Assembly (NCBI GenBank): GCA_002104905.1
Contig: MCFE01000426.1
Location: 1-64,000, forward strand
DNA: 64,000 nucleotides
Reading direction: 5' to 3'
Source: Basidiobolus meristosporus CBS 931.73
Lineage: Eukaryota; Basidiobolomycota; Basidiobolomycetes; Basidiobolales; Basidiobolaceae
This document shows, piece by piece, positions 21,871 to 33,503 of this stretch. The translations under genes were made by a program, and so were the position numbers. Positions within the stretch are counted from its first letter, which is position 1. The number at the start of each line of letters is the position of its first letter. The notes below the pieces were generated by a model. The model saw only the letters and a list, made by a program, of their open reading frames with translations, was not told the DNA's origin and did not search any database.

Positions 21871-24736
21871 ATGGGCAACCTAAAATCAAAACACTTTGAA
21901 GATGGGGAAGACGGTAGGAATTCTCCCGCTGTTTTCTATCCCAGTCGAGCTTTCCCAAAGCCACGCTTGCTAACTTTCCTATTATTCTTTCTAAACTTTA
22001 GTGACCCTCAATCACTTTGTTTTACAAAACAGTGTTGGTAGAGGGAGTTTTGGAAAGGTATTTCTCTTAACATTTATTTTCCTTATTCATAGTCACTCTC
22101 GAATTCCTATTTCGTGTGTACGTGGACTGCTTCCCATTCACAATGGTGGGAAGTTACGCGATTGTCGTTTTGTATTCACCCCTTTCACACGTATATATTT
22201 ATGTTTGCCTGTTTGAATTCGCGCTATTATTACTTCAAGTGTTTGATAGCGAGAAGTACGCCTAATTTGGCCTTCGCTCTGTCTCAACCTCTGTTTACTA
22301 GTAGCTTGCACCTCAAGCTATCCACACTTACTTTTTGCAACTCCACACCCAACCCATTCCACCACTACCCCCCCCCTCTCCCGCCATTCCTCTCCAAGCT
22401 TCTAACCCCCCTCTCAGGTTCGAATAGTGGAGCACAAGGAGACCAAAAAGCAGTATGCTCTCAAGTATATCAACAAGGTGGAGTGTATCAGGATGAACGC
22501 GTTAAAGAACGTTCTTCGGGAGAGGAACATATTGGAGAAGCTGGATCATCCATTCATATGCAACATGCGCTTCGCCTTCCAGGACGAGTGCAATATGTTC
22601 ATGGCACTGGATTTGATGTTGGGTGGTGACCTGAGGTTTCACCTGAATCGCCGCCGATTCTCAGAAGAGGCAGTCAGATTCTGGATCACCGAGTTGGCGT
22701 GTGGTCTTCGCTATTTGCACAAGCAGTCTATCATTCACAGGTATGATGTGGGCCGAGAGATCAGAGGGTGGAGGCTGGATGTCAGTGATTTGGTTCCAAA
22801 GCATCAGCAGCAGCGCCAACACTGGCAGAGTCTGAAAGACACCAGAGCGGGGGGGTGAGAGTGGATGGGGATGAAAGAGCCATTTGAGCCCAGAGACTAA
22901 CCAGCGTTCTATCTTCTACTCCACTCCAGGGATATCAAGCCAGACAACATATTGCTGGATCAGGCAGGTACGCGATATCTCCATGAGCCATACTCGAGCG
23001 GTTGAGGTGGTGGTGGTAGTAATACTGTTGTTGCCACTGCTGCTGCTGCTGCTGTGTGACGATGAAGCTGAATAGATCAACGCGACCAACACTAATTGCG
23101 TTTCATCAGGGCATGCGCATCTCACCGACTTCAACATTGCCATTGCGTATACCGACAAACCGTTGTGGTCCCGCTCAGGAACATACAACTACATGGGTAG
23201 GTACAATTACGAAGCCTGCGCCTCTCATCAAGACACATCCATTGAGGCGAGCAAAGAACGGGGGAGGCAGTGGGGGGGAGAGAATGGTGCAATGCGATAT
23301 GGATGCTGAGAGTAGGAGTGGGAGTGGGGTGAGGGTGGGAGTGAGAGTGAGAGAACCAGCACTCATACGCTTACTTCTTTGTAGCCCCGGAGATCTTTTC
23401 CTCACAAGGGTACGGTACATCGGTGGACTGGTGGTCACTTGGAGTGGTATTCTACGAAGCAATCTACGGCAAGGTAAGAGAGAGTGATAGTTTGAGTGAC
23501 TGGTGGCTAGTGACTAGTGACTAGTGACTAGTGACTAGTGGCTGGTACAAGAATGCAGGTATGCAGCCGAGTTCCCAGCCATTGGTCTGGGGTACGAGGG
23601 GTGTGAGTGAGAGCGAGGGTGAGGATGAGGATGAGGATGAGGATGAGGATGAGGATGAGGATGAGGATGAGGATGAGGATGAGGATGAGGATGAGGATGA
23701 GGATGAGGATGAGGATGAGGGTGAGGACGAGAGTTGGGAAGCATTGAGTGCTGGCCACCAGAGATAGAGAGTCCAGACCTACTCACATGGACATTGGTGT
23801 ACTGACTTTGCTTTGTATTACTAGCGTCCATTCATATTTGACCATGCTGACAAGGTGAAAGAAGCTATACAACATGCAGAGATCCAATTTCCAGAGGCCT
23901 CCAAGACTGGGCCAGTGAGCGAAGAATGCATATCAGCCATGAAAGGGGTAAGTGCTCATGGCCCGTCAGCTCTGAATCCAATCACGATGCGGGCTCCACT
24001 ACTTTGAGTAGCCGCGTGTGTGTGATGGATGAGAGAAGGCAGTGCAATGAAATGAAGTGAAGTGAAGTGAAGTGAAGCCAAGCGAAGTGAGCCAGGACTG
24101 ACACATGGTTGCATTCACACAGTTCCTGGAGCGTGACGTCACCCAGCGGTTGGGATGTGGGCCAGATGGGTTTCTTCACATCCAGCAGCACCCATTCTTC
24201 CGAGACATCGATTGGGATGAACTCGAGCAGAAGCGAAGCAGACCTCCATTTGCACCCAGCGTAAGTGATATCAGTACACACACACACACACACACAAATA
24301 TATATATATATATGTATATATATACATGTACATAACTATGCATCACTGCAAGGCTCATGCTAACCTCCCTTCCTTCTAGCAAAAGCAGTCAAACTTTGAT
24401 ATCACCTACGATCTTGAGGAACTACTACTTGAACAGAATCCACTAGAAACAAGGCCTCGTAAGCGCAACCAAAAACTAAGAGCCACGCTTGGTAAGGAAT
24501 TGGAACGTATTGAGAAGGAATTCAGGAACTTTGACTACCTGTTGTACGAGAGGTATCCTGGATATGTTGACCCACTCAAGATGTGTGTGGGTGACCCACC
24601 TGAATGGGTAAAATGTGTAGATCCTGAACCAGCCCTTTCAGATACTCGTGGCACCAAAAGTCTGGACGGATTTGATTCGGACAACGAAGACTTTGCACCA
24701 TTCTACGATATTCGTAGAAGAACTATGGACGTCTAA
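21871..24736 (+). CDS. STK32/YANK-type serine/threonine kinase, copy 2
   Basis: Nine exons matching copy 1 in phase and almost all in length: 21871-21913, 22002-22057, 22418-22740, 22930-22967, 23110-23196, 23385-23473, 23825-23947, 24123-24260 and 24380-24736; 417 residues. [14 protein letters not shown] keeps the myristoylation signal but differs from copy 1. VGRGSFGK replaces VGKGSFGK. Kinase exons 3-8 are the same protein apart from about one change (PEASKTG for PEVSKTG). The C-terminal 40 residues diverge ([19 protein letters not shown]), so the two paralogues may differ in targeting or partners while sharing catalytic specificity. Intron 6 carries an expanded GAGGAT array. Confidence 0.93.
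22297..24446 (+). repeat. duplicated block, kinase copy 2 (homogenised tract)
   Basis: Partner of 18914-20970. Intron bodies are as alike as exons; visible differences are microsatellite length changes and scattered single bases. Confidence 0.85.
23621..23720. repeat. expanded GAGGAT hexanucleotide array in intron 6 of kinase copy 2
   Basis: About 16 units of GAGGAT in a row. The same place in copy 1 (about 20231-20265) has only about two perfect units broken by GAGGGT variants. It yields meaningless EDEDED and HPHPHP open frames on the two strands. Confidence 0.92.
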
Positions 24737-25267
24737 GGCAGCTCAAGCGCTGGTGGTTGTGACTACTGCCTAACATTTATATTATATGCGGTCTAATGAC
24801 ACTTCTTTGTACAATATCTACATTTTTATGCATACATACTTAATATATGATATATCTAAAGCTCAGTTGTATCCGATTACATTGTTTAAACCAATGACTC
24901 TCCAGCAAATATAAGATTTTTGATGAAACGATGATAAGAAAATTACTAATGTACCACCTACTGCTACAGATGTGATTGTGTTGTTGATTGGGGTTACTTG
25001 TATGTGATCGATAGATCACCTGTTTTTGGGCCAGAAAAAAAATCACCCAGAGCCAATCATGAGCGCCTTAAATACTTTAATATGTAAGCCTACTATAAAC
25101 TAGGCGGTTCGGAATACGGGTGATTTTGTTGAGCTTTTTTCTTTTCCTCACACAACTAGCTTTCAGTAACTAGCCAATTTTCGCTGCACCTTTTCTATCT
25201 CCTTTTTTTCAATATAGATTCGTTTTAAGTTGTGTTTTCGAAGTTTATATCTTTACGCCAACGTATT
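24737..25267. other. intergenic region before RRN3
   Basis: No supported ORF. It ends in a long pyrimidine-rich tract (CTTTTTTCTTTTCCTC, then CCTTTTCTATCTCC) before the RRN3 ATG, a likely core promoter and 5' UTR. Confidence 0.4.
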
Positions 25268-27625
25268 ATGGTCTCCCTTCGTTCCCCTACTCTGAAACCA
25301 ACCATAGTCACTGAAAATCGCAAAGAAATGTTGTCTCTAAATGACGCCCCTTCTCAATTGGAAGATACTGAGCTTCCTTCGTTGAATGATATTGATAATG
25401 AGCCTGCCGTCAGGAGTACTTCCCCACCTCCTAATCTTTTAGGTGGCGGGCTTGGGAAAAACGAGCTAAATGAAAATGCTTTATTTATGATGACTACGTT
25501 CATCATGAATGCCCTGAAAGAGAAGGCGGCGGTACGTTTTTACAAAGAACTACTTCAAATAAACCATACTCTATGCGATCTCTTGAGCTGTTGCCGTCCT
25601 ACTCGGGCTGTGAAATCTTCGTTCTCTGCGCCACACAGTATGGCGAGTTCGAAGTATAATACGGCTTTTTTGACCTCTCTATCTTCACCCTGTTCCCCCC
25701 AATTACTGCTTCCCCACTATCCTATTTCATGAGGCATGAGTTCTAATCGTTCTCACCTTATTTGTAGGGGAATTTTGGGCCTTACGAAGACATCATTCGT
25801 CAACTGTCAGCTAAGCCGAGTTCTCTGGATGCTCCAAGCCCTACCAAGCTATTGCAATGGATACGTGCATTAACAAAAAGCGTCTCTTCACTCAATCGAG
25901 ATTGCCACGCCCTGATCGAAGCTGCTCTTTCCGTCGACTGGCCCACTAAGGACGACGTATTCGTGCAGTCGTATGTTCATTTCTTGGCCAACCTGGTATC
26001 TGCACATGCATTCTACATCCATCCAACTGTTCGTATGCTCGGCAGACATTTTACCTTCAGTAAGTGATCAACTCTCTCTGAACGTCTGATGTTTTCGGTC
26101 TAATTATTTTCACTTCTAGGGGCAGGTTTTGAGTCACCAGTCTGTAACAATGTGAGCGCTGAGACCTATTACGAGCGAATCCATAACGCTACGAAAACGG
26201 TGATGGGTTTAATTCCAACTGGGCCGACCAGTTTGTACCCAATCCTGATCGAAATGTTCCCGCACAAACGCCAGAGCATTCAGAGCCAGACATACTACCT
26301 GAAGAACATTTTCCGCCTCCTCGAGTATGTCCCTATCCTTAGAAATCAGCTCCTAGCAGTGATTGTGGATCGAATCATTCAAATCGATGTAAGTATGAGC
26401 CCAACACCTTTTATGCAATCATGATCGGCTCACATATTGTTTAGGTTGAAATTCAAGTAGAGTTGGAGGAGATGGACGATTCGGACGATGATGATGAGGT
26501 CTTCCAGTTGGACATGGCGAATAACGAGTTTGAGGATTCTGACATAGATGACTCGGACGATGAGGATGCTCTACCCACCGTAACCGCCGTAAATGTGAAA
26601 GAAATGTCGGCGAAACTAGATTCCATGCTCGAGCTTATCTTCCAATACATCCAGCTCAGTCACCAGTCCGGGGATTCGGAGCACATCCGGGACCTCTTCT
26701 ATGTTATGCTTGATATCTTCGACAAAACTATTTTGCAAACCTTCAAGTCACGTTACACCCAGTTCCTCTTGTTCTACATCAGTTCGCTGGACGAGAGCTT
26801 CCCCGATATTTTCCTAGGAACCCTTGCTTCCCGTATCTTTGATACCTCGGCCCCCGTCGTTAACCGAGTCTCTGCTGCGTCGTACATCTCAAGCTACGTT
26901 TCGCGAGCTAAATTCCTGGATCAGACCTCAGTTCGCACAGTTGTTGGACTCATGACCGGATTTACCGAAACATTTGCTGATCAATACGAAAGCACCGTTT
27001 CCTATCCCGATGCCGAGAGGTTCTCCGTCTTTTATGCGGTTACCCAAGCAATCCTGTATGTCTTCTGTTTCCGTTGGAAGGATTTGGTAGACGACACTGC
27101 TGAGAATGGGATCCGTCAATGGCATGGAGGCCTCGGAAATTTCCAAAGGATCATCATGTCCAGATTCAACCCTCTCAAGGTAACTTGCTTTACATTGTTT
27201 ACCATCGAAAACCAACATTAACACCAACCAATTCAAAGGTTTGCTCCCCTAATGTAGTCAAGCAGTTTGCCCATCTCAGCCACGAGTTGAACCTGATGTA
27301 CTGTTACACCGTGATCGAGCAAAACAAGCGCCTCTACTTGCCCAAAAAGAGCACCACCGTCTCCAAATCAGCCAGCTCGAACTTGCCGGCCCAGCATCAG
27401 CCCTCGTTCCATGAGTTGGAAACATTCTTCCCATTTGACCCGTACTCCCTGCCCAACTCCTCCCGATTCGTCGAGGAGATTTATCAGGAGTGGCAAAACG
27501 AGGAGATGAGTGACGAAGAGAGCGAGGCAGAGAACGAGGAAGAGGATGAGGAGATGCAAGCAGGATTCATGGCCATGTCCATTTCCCCATCTCCCAATCT
27601 AGTGGAGAAGGCATTCAATTTGTAA
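25268..27625 (+). CDS. RRN3: RNA polymerase I initiation factor Rrn3/TIF-IA
   Basis: Exons 25268-25531, 25768-26059, 26120-26388, 26445-27179 and 27239-27625 give 648 residues, close to yeast and human family lengths. Rrn3 bridges Pol I and core factor to start rRNA transcription. The HEAT-like fold is seen in ALIEAALSVDWPTKDDVFVQ, VHFLANLVSAHAFYIHP, LIPTGPTSLYPILIEMFPHK, and the signature VVNRVSAASYISSYVSRAKF. The usual acidic loop follows VEIQVELEEMDDSDDDDE, and the C-terminus is also acidic (DEESEAENEEEDEE). The C-terminal part FNPLKVCSPNVVKQFAH is joined across the last intron. The start was chosen as the first ATG (25268) after the pyrimidine-rich leader. Confidence 0.95.
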
Positions 27626-27946
27626 ATCCGACTTTCTTACTCCAGACAGTATCATCTCTTTATATAACCTCGACCTGGTGTACTGAACCACTCATCGTAA
27701 TCACCCCTTTTCACTTGTAATGTACAGTTCCGACATAATTCGTATCCAATACTGAATAAATAGCCTGAATAACATATATATCTTGTATGGAGATGAACAA
27801 ACAAATCCACCGAGAGTACGTTATCGGTATGCATGTATGATTTTGGGGAAATGCACGCGTCGATGACATCAAAGGGGGGTGAGTACTAGCATCTCGGAGA
27901 AATTCCCACTCTTTAAAAGCAGTCGCAAGTAGCTCATCCTCAAACA
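27626..27946. other. RRN3 3' flank
   Basis: No gene supported; an AATAAATAG poly(A)-like signal stands near 27755. Confidence 0.4.
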
Positions 27947-28174
27947 ATGCTCTTTCCCAATCTAATCTTTCTGTGGTTTGCCCTGTCACCCGTGATTTGC
28001 TCTTGCACAAGCAACAGGAAGAAGGATATCAGAGGTGCGTGTTTCCAGCTTCCAAGGTGTCAATCCGGGCATCGAACTGCCACATACATGAGGATGAAAC
28101 GTAGCAAGCGATGCTCTAGAACGATCAGATATTTGATAGAACCAGAAACAGGCACCGTCATTCGAGGAGTGTAA
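27947..28174 (+). CDS. possible small secreted cysteine-containing protein
   Basis: A 75-codon ORF begins with a good signal peptide (MLFPNLIFLWFALSPVICSC). The rest is short and basic with several cysteines (CTSNRKK, ACFQLPRCQSG, KRCSRTIRYL). No family was recognised. Chance ORFs of this size are common, so support rests only on the signal-peptide-like start and its isolated position. Confidence 0.3.
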   Translation: MLFPNLIFLWFALSPVICSCTSNRKKDIRGACFQLPRCQSGHRTATYMRMKRSKRCSRTIRYLIEPETGTVIRGV

Positions 28175-28366
28175 CGCTATTTTGTCGATATTTATTTGTA
28201 GATCATTTTTGATTAAACCACTCCAATTACCTAAATTATGTTTGCCATTAACTGAAGATAGCCAACATCCATACTTATCTGATCAAGTCATGTGGCCCAC
28301 TCATACATTGTTGGAAACGATTATCAGTCCGTTTTCTAAAGCTTAATCTGTCTCATCATTACTGCA

Positions 28367-28794
28367 ATGACTACACAAGAGCAAACCACTCTGCTTCCCA
28401 CACATAGCGAGGAAAGCCCAACAACAGGAGAACCTTCACGCAGTAACAATTCCGAGGTGCTTCATTGGGTCTTGGTTCTCCTTGTGTTTACCCTAGCGGG
28501 TTCAACCACTGCCAGGGTCGTGTCACCACTCTTACATGCCTTGGGGATTCAAGGTAGCGTGAGTAAAGAGACGGAGTTCTTCCAAGCCGAACTAATCTGG
28601 TTTTGTTTGTAGGTGGGTTTCTTGCGGGTCCTTGGAGTTTTCGTATCCTCTATATTGTGATAATGACCTTATGTTACCCCTTTATCCTGCTGTTCTTTGG
28701 GACTGTCTTTGGTAAAAGGCAATATTTCATTGCCGTGGTGAGACGCATGGCCCGCCACTTGAACTTCAGAAATTTCCAGAACAGCGGTCGCTAG
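28367..28794 (+). CDS. small membrane protein resembling DUF6787
   Basis: Exons 28367-28553 and 28613-28794 (59-bp intron) give 122 residues. A polar N-terminus (TTQEQTTLLPTHSEESPTT) precedes a TM helix (VLHWVLVLLVFTLAGSTTAR), then GGFLAGPWSFRILYIVIMT as a second TM, LLFFGTVFGKRQYF and a basic tail (VVRRMARHLNFRNF). The GPWSFR..., GTVFGKRxYF and RRM elements resemble a widespread uncharacterised small membrane family that I recall as DUF6787; the name is from memory. Function unknown. Confidence 0.75.
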
Positions 28795-29131
28795 TTGACC
28801 AAGCTCTCACTACTTGGCGCGTAGTAATTCTTAATGTTGCCCATTTAAACCACTTGAAATGATGACTGGCTAGAGTGAATAAATGATTTGAGGAGGATTG
28901 TATTTGCAGAACAATGAAGCTAATTAGTTTGAGGTTATTTCATTGGTATTACCCACCATTCGATCAAGACAATGCATGGAACGCTCGGATCATACTGCGA
29001 GAGAGGTATATTGCCAAGTATCTCTTGACAATCATCTATGACACACGTACGAGTCCATTGTCTTCAGTAGGGAACGGGTTGAATAAATAGTAGGTGGTGT
29101 CCTGTTCAACCGAATCATTCGTACAATCATC
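28795..29131. other. short intergenic region
   Basis: No ORF of note; contains an AATAAATGATTTGAGG poly(A)-like stretch near 28879. Confidence 0.4.
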
Positions 29132-29672
29132 GTGAAGATGATACTTCAAGCCCCACCCATTCCCAAGCAGGTTGCTTTAAACATCCTGATATGTCTCTTG
29201 ATTCGTGCCTTTCCATCAGTTTTCTATAGACAGGTGAAATCTGCTGCACGCTTTGCTGCGCTATTCTTCATATTCCGAATATCCCTCCAACTCAAGGAAA
29301 AACTCTGGGTGTCCGGAATACATCCTGACGACCAAAGGATTCACTTAGATACCCAAACAAGCCTCTTCATCTCGAGCAAGAGTCCCTACTTACATGAGAA
29401 CTCTTTCATGCTCAACCGACACAAGATCTTGCGTCAAATCAACGGTATTTGTTTTGCTTTAGTTGGATTAGGCTGAATATTAGCTAACCCTGGTGATGCT
29501 ATGTTCCTTTCCCACGAGGAAAGATCTAGGGGCTTTACAAGAGCAGTTGCTGGTCTCATTAGATACACTAATCAGTCAAAACCCCAATGAGGATGGCATA
29601 GAAGCCATCCTATGGGATATCGACAAACAGAAAAACTTTCGTCTATTTCCGGCGTCCCCGAAATGGGACTGA
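29132..29672 (+). CDS. hypothetical protein, exon join uncertain
   Basis: An ORF from 29132 has a hydrophobic N-terminal segment (VALNILICLLIRAFPSVFY), a basic stretch, another hydrophobic run (FAALFFIFRISLQL) and a plausible donor at 29445 (AACGGTATTT). A second protein-like frame follows a CTAG acceptor (about 29530) and ends at 29672 (NPNEDGIEAILWDIDKQKNF). The two do not join in phase with the donor and acceptor I can see. Either a splice site was missed, there is an indel, or this is a pseudogene. No family was recognised. Confidence 0.35.
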
Positions 29673-29941
29673 GATGCAGGCCAGAATGCGTAGAGTTTAG
29701 AGTTAGAAGTAGATTTTATAGTGTTCCTCTCTGTTTACCATCAAATAAACATTTTTGTTGTTCTGATAAACCTTCACATTGTTCAACAAATGGGCAGTCA
29801 AAGCGGGGCGACGCCACCTAAACACTTGAAGCTAAGGCAATGCCACCTATGTCGGCTATGGTTGAATAATTAACGTATCTATGATATCTTGTCATAGGAA
29901 GAGGGTTGTAGATGTTACATGTAGAAAAGCGGGATTGGTCA

Positions 29942-32767
29942 TTAGATGTAGTCCAGGTTGATCACCGGCTCGGTAAAGTTGGAGGGAAAGAGACCACACT
30001 GGATATTCTGGTTTTCATCCAGTATCTCACCTTCCCACCACCCATCCAACCGTGTGGCTGTGACCCGAACGATCTGCCCTTCACGAAGGGATAGCTCTTC
30101 CTCGCATTCGGCGTCGTAATCATAGAGAGCACGGACCTCTGACAATTTCAGTTAGTATATTTGGATGGCCATTGTGAGGTTCTAGTATGAAATACGCTAC
30201 CCATATGAGGCTTGGATTTCTTTTTACTTAGTTCGGTCGGTTGTGTAGGCTCTGAGGGAGACTCTGGAGCTATGCACATCAATTAGTATGTAGCAGCCAT
30301 GACTCCAATCGGTGAGCACTCTTACCTTCGTGAACTGACTCAGGAGGCTTTGCTCCGTCCAATTCTAAATTTGGGACATTTAACAGAGTGAATACCTAGA
30401 AGGGAGGTACACAAACGGGGCGCCTCTTACCTGCAGGACTCGTTTTCGTATGAAGCAGCTCAGTCTTGGTTGGGCTGGATCCTGAAAGCAAAACAGAAAT
30501 TCAGCAAGTTGAAGATAGGATTCGATAGAGTATTTCGTACTATCTGGAGACGTATTCGTAGGAGAGTACAACCCGTAATTCTTGAACGATAATCCTCTGC
30601 TCCGTCTTTCCTGCTGGACAGGTGATCGAAGTGCATCGTTACCTGCCCCCTGTGGCGAGTCAGGAGTTGGATAGATCTTTGAATTTGGAGAGATGGCGCG
30701 AGACTCACTATCCACCGACTGGAGGGTGGTGGAGGGTGTTGGAGAGACCCTTGTTTCCGCAGGATGGCCGGAATCAGTACTAGAAGGAGATAGTGTGCGT
30801 TGGGGCTCAAGCTTGTTGCCTACTGAAGGGTTATATGGTTGCTCTTCTTTTGGATGGTTGGCAGGAGTTGTGATGATTGTAGGAGGAGGGGAGATGACTC
30901 TTCCTAAGGGATCCGCTGAGGCTTTGATTAACCCTCCCTTTGGTTGGCCCTGAAGCTGTGCAAAGTTCTGCCAATGCGGCCTACCCTGAACCATTGGGTA
31001 GTACATCATCGGGTGTTGAGATGAGTTTGGAGAAACGGCTCGCCCAGGAACTTGAGAATAATCCATTGGGCGATTGTGATATCCCATTGGTGGTCGATAG
31101 CCCAAGGCAGCAGTGCTTCTTGGGTCCATAGGGTAGTAGCTTCTACTTTGGTGGTAATATGCCGCTTGTCGATAGGCCATGGCAGGGTCGGGGGTTCCGG
31201 CGTAATAATAATACCTAGGATCATACATTGCGCTCGCAGGACGATCAACCGGTGTCTGCATTCGAGTATTGGTGCCGATTTGGCCAGTCGAGCTGCGAAG
31301 CTTCGATCTGGCATCCAATTCGACTGCGTCTCTTTGGTTTAGACCGCTCATCTCCTTGGATATTACGGAATCTGGTGCAATGAAGTGTCAGTAAGCTGTT
31401 GGATAGGTGTGGTTCCAAATATCCCTACCCGGTAGCTCGCTGCCTGTTCCAAACTCTTGAATGAACCGGGCTATATCATGGGCTGCAAAGCACTTCTCAA
31501 GCGATTGACGAATGTTCTCACATGCCTGGACCATTCCTGAAACTGAGTAATTTGGATCATACTCGAGTAAGCCTATGTACCGCATACCATATCATCTGAG
31601 ACGCACACAGCGGCAATAATGTTACTAAACTCCCAGCTCGACTTCTTCAGGAAATTTATTCTCTCCTCCTCCAATTTTTGAAATAGCTACAAAAGAAGTT
31701 AGAAGCATATTCCACAAAGCCATAGAAACCCGCTAAAATACCTCACAAGACTCTTTCCAATCATTCGTCCACTGACGCTCGACCTCGTTGCATTTGTGAA
31801 GGGCTTCTTTAAGCTCCTCATCTAAATTCACTAGTGTCAGTCGCTGACTCACTCATGATCGGGACTGATGGTTTTACCAATAACTCGGACCGAAGCAATG
31901 GCACTTTGCAACTATTAAGATGATAAGTGGATCTTCTTCCGAAATGATTTATTACAAATAAACCAACCCTTTCTTTATCCCCCAATTGTTCAAGCTCTTG
32001 AACTGTACGTTTCTCCACGTCCAGCTTCTCCTTCAACTGTGTTGTTCGTTGGAAGCAAGTTAGATGCAGCGTATCAAACCCGCCACCGGGGACGCTTACC
32101 TTGAGTACATGCATTCGTAGCACAGATTTCTCTTTGGCGCATTTTTCTATTTTGGTCGTTTGCTAAGGAATCAACTGTCATCAGAGTAGCCCCTTCGAAT
32201 CTACTTCATGCGTGCCCGCTCACCATTTTACGCTTCTCTCGCTGGCCTTCCATGAAGCCTGCCAACTCTCCCTCGATTTCTACTTTCATCTTCTTGCCGA
32301 GTTCGACTCTCGAATTTCCCATCGATTCCAACTCGCGACGTAAGCATTCCAGAGAATCCTTCAAAGTGCTAGAGGTGGTTTAGCATACGCTGGCCCAAAA
32401 CCGTTTCGCAAAGCTAAGCTTCCGTAGTGGTTACCCGAACTCATCTTTTCCTACTGGACTCTGCGCTAACTTGAGTAATTTCCGACCGTATTCCTCTTCG
32501 ATAGCCGCCCTGCAAGTATTATTGAGAGCATGCTTAACGAAACACCCAAGCCTGGGATGACCAAGCAACTCTATACCTTGCTGTGTATAGGTTCTGAAGT
32601 TCCACGCAGGATTGCTTGGAGGTTCGAAGTTTCTTCATTAACACTTCGACCCCTTCTTCATTTTTTCCCTATCAAGGTCGATTCAGTCGCGGCGTACTCA
32701 TAAAACAAAAGGACATCTGTTAGGTTACCCAAAAGGAGTTTACGAAGGTTGGTTGAACATATGCCAT
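29942..32767 (-). CDS. F-BAR and SH3 domain protein (Cdc15/Imp2/Hof1-like)
   Basis: Fifteen exons: 32767-32744, 32668-32577, 32509-32435, 32368-32224, 32162-32100, 32036-31968, 31911-31878, 31830-31742, 31686-31581, 31536-31429, 31371-30541, 30481-30431, 30364-30326, 30269-30201 and 30138-29942. They total 1992 nt, 663 residues, all in phase. Residues 1 to about 270 form an FCH/F-BAR domain: QPTFGKNEEGVEVLMKKL, AAIEEEYGRKLLKLAQ, ELGKKMKVEIEGELAGFME. A long Pro/Tyr/Ser-rich linker (YDPRYYYYAGTPDPAMAY) follows, then a C-terminal SH3 (ALYDYDAECEEELSL, GWWEGEIL, GLFPSNF). PCH proteins bend membrane and organise the cytokinetic ring or endocytic actin. Dense introns cover the F-BAR, while the linker is one 831-nt exon. 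Confidence 0.93.
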
Positions 32768-33503
32768 GACAATAACAGTAAGCGAAGTTTCTTGTTGGCA
32801 GCACTAGAGGGAAGAACAGTATATATAGGTGGCTTGAATGGTGGGTTAATGGATTAAGAAAGAGTTAGTTTAGTAGGTAAAGGAGTATATCAGGGTAGGC
32901 TAGTGGCAATAGGTTAGAGAAGGGTTTAAAGAGGATTATGTACGGATTAATGAAAGAGTATTCCGGTACTAGATGAGAAACGGTTGCAGCTTTTGGTTGC
33001 TATTCTGCGTCAATATCCATTCAATCGCCTACTAAATTAGTGCCCTTTGAAATTCGCTGTGATATGAATTTCCTTAATTGTTGAATTGCTGCCTTAAACT
33101 TGGAATGGGCTCGCTGGCGATTGGCTGGTTGGTTGGAGTTGTAAGGTGTGCAGCAGCTAGCAATATCGGAGTGTTGTTCCAATCATCCATATTGCACCCG
33201 ATCCTCACACACGGATCGGAATAAACTGATTTGATGCGTGAGCTTGCATGGAAAGTTAATCACTGATCGTGGTGGGCTAACCAGCTACTAATCAACTCTC
33301 CGGCCATCTTAGTTAAGGGTAACCGAATTCCATCAAGGGTTGCAACTTATAAAAGAATTTCCGCTGCTCCCTGATTTTCTTCCTCTTTCATTCAAGTCCT
33401 TGATTTAGAGTGACAAATCGTATCCTTCGATTGTAATTGAACATCCATCATAGATTGCATTTCATCCGAGCCATCCTTAACTCTTCTTCCTCACTCTTAG
33501 ACA
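32768..33503. other. divergent promoter region, F-BAR gene and eL13
   Basis: No ORF of substance. It separates the F-BAR gene (minus) from the ribosomal protein gene (plus), with a pyrimidine-rich leader (TTTTCTTCCTCTTTCATTC near 33374) before the eL13 ATG. Confidence 0.45.

Noticed and set aside
23621-23720. Possible CRISPR-like or minisatellite array
   Set aside because: Units are 6 bp with no spacers; it is a simple microsatellite in a fungal intron.
23528-23831. Long HPHPHP / EDEDED / ILILIL open frames
   Set aside because: They are translations of the GAGGAT array inside an intron, without homology or start context.
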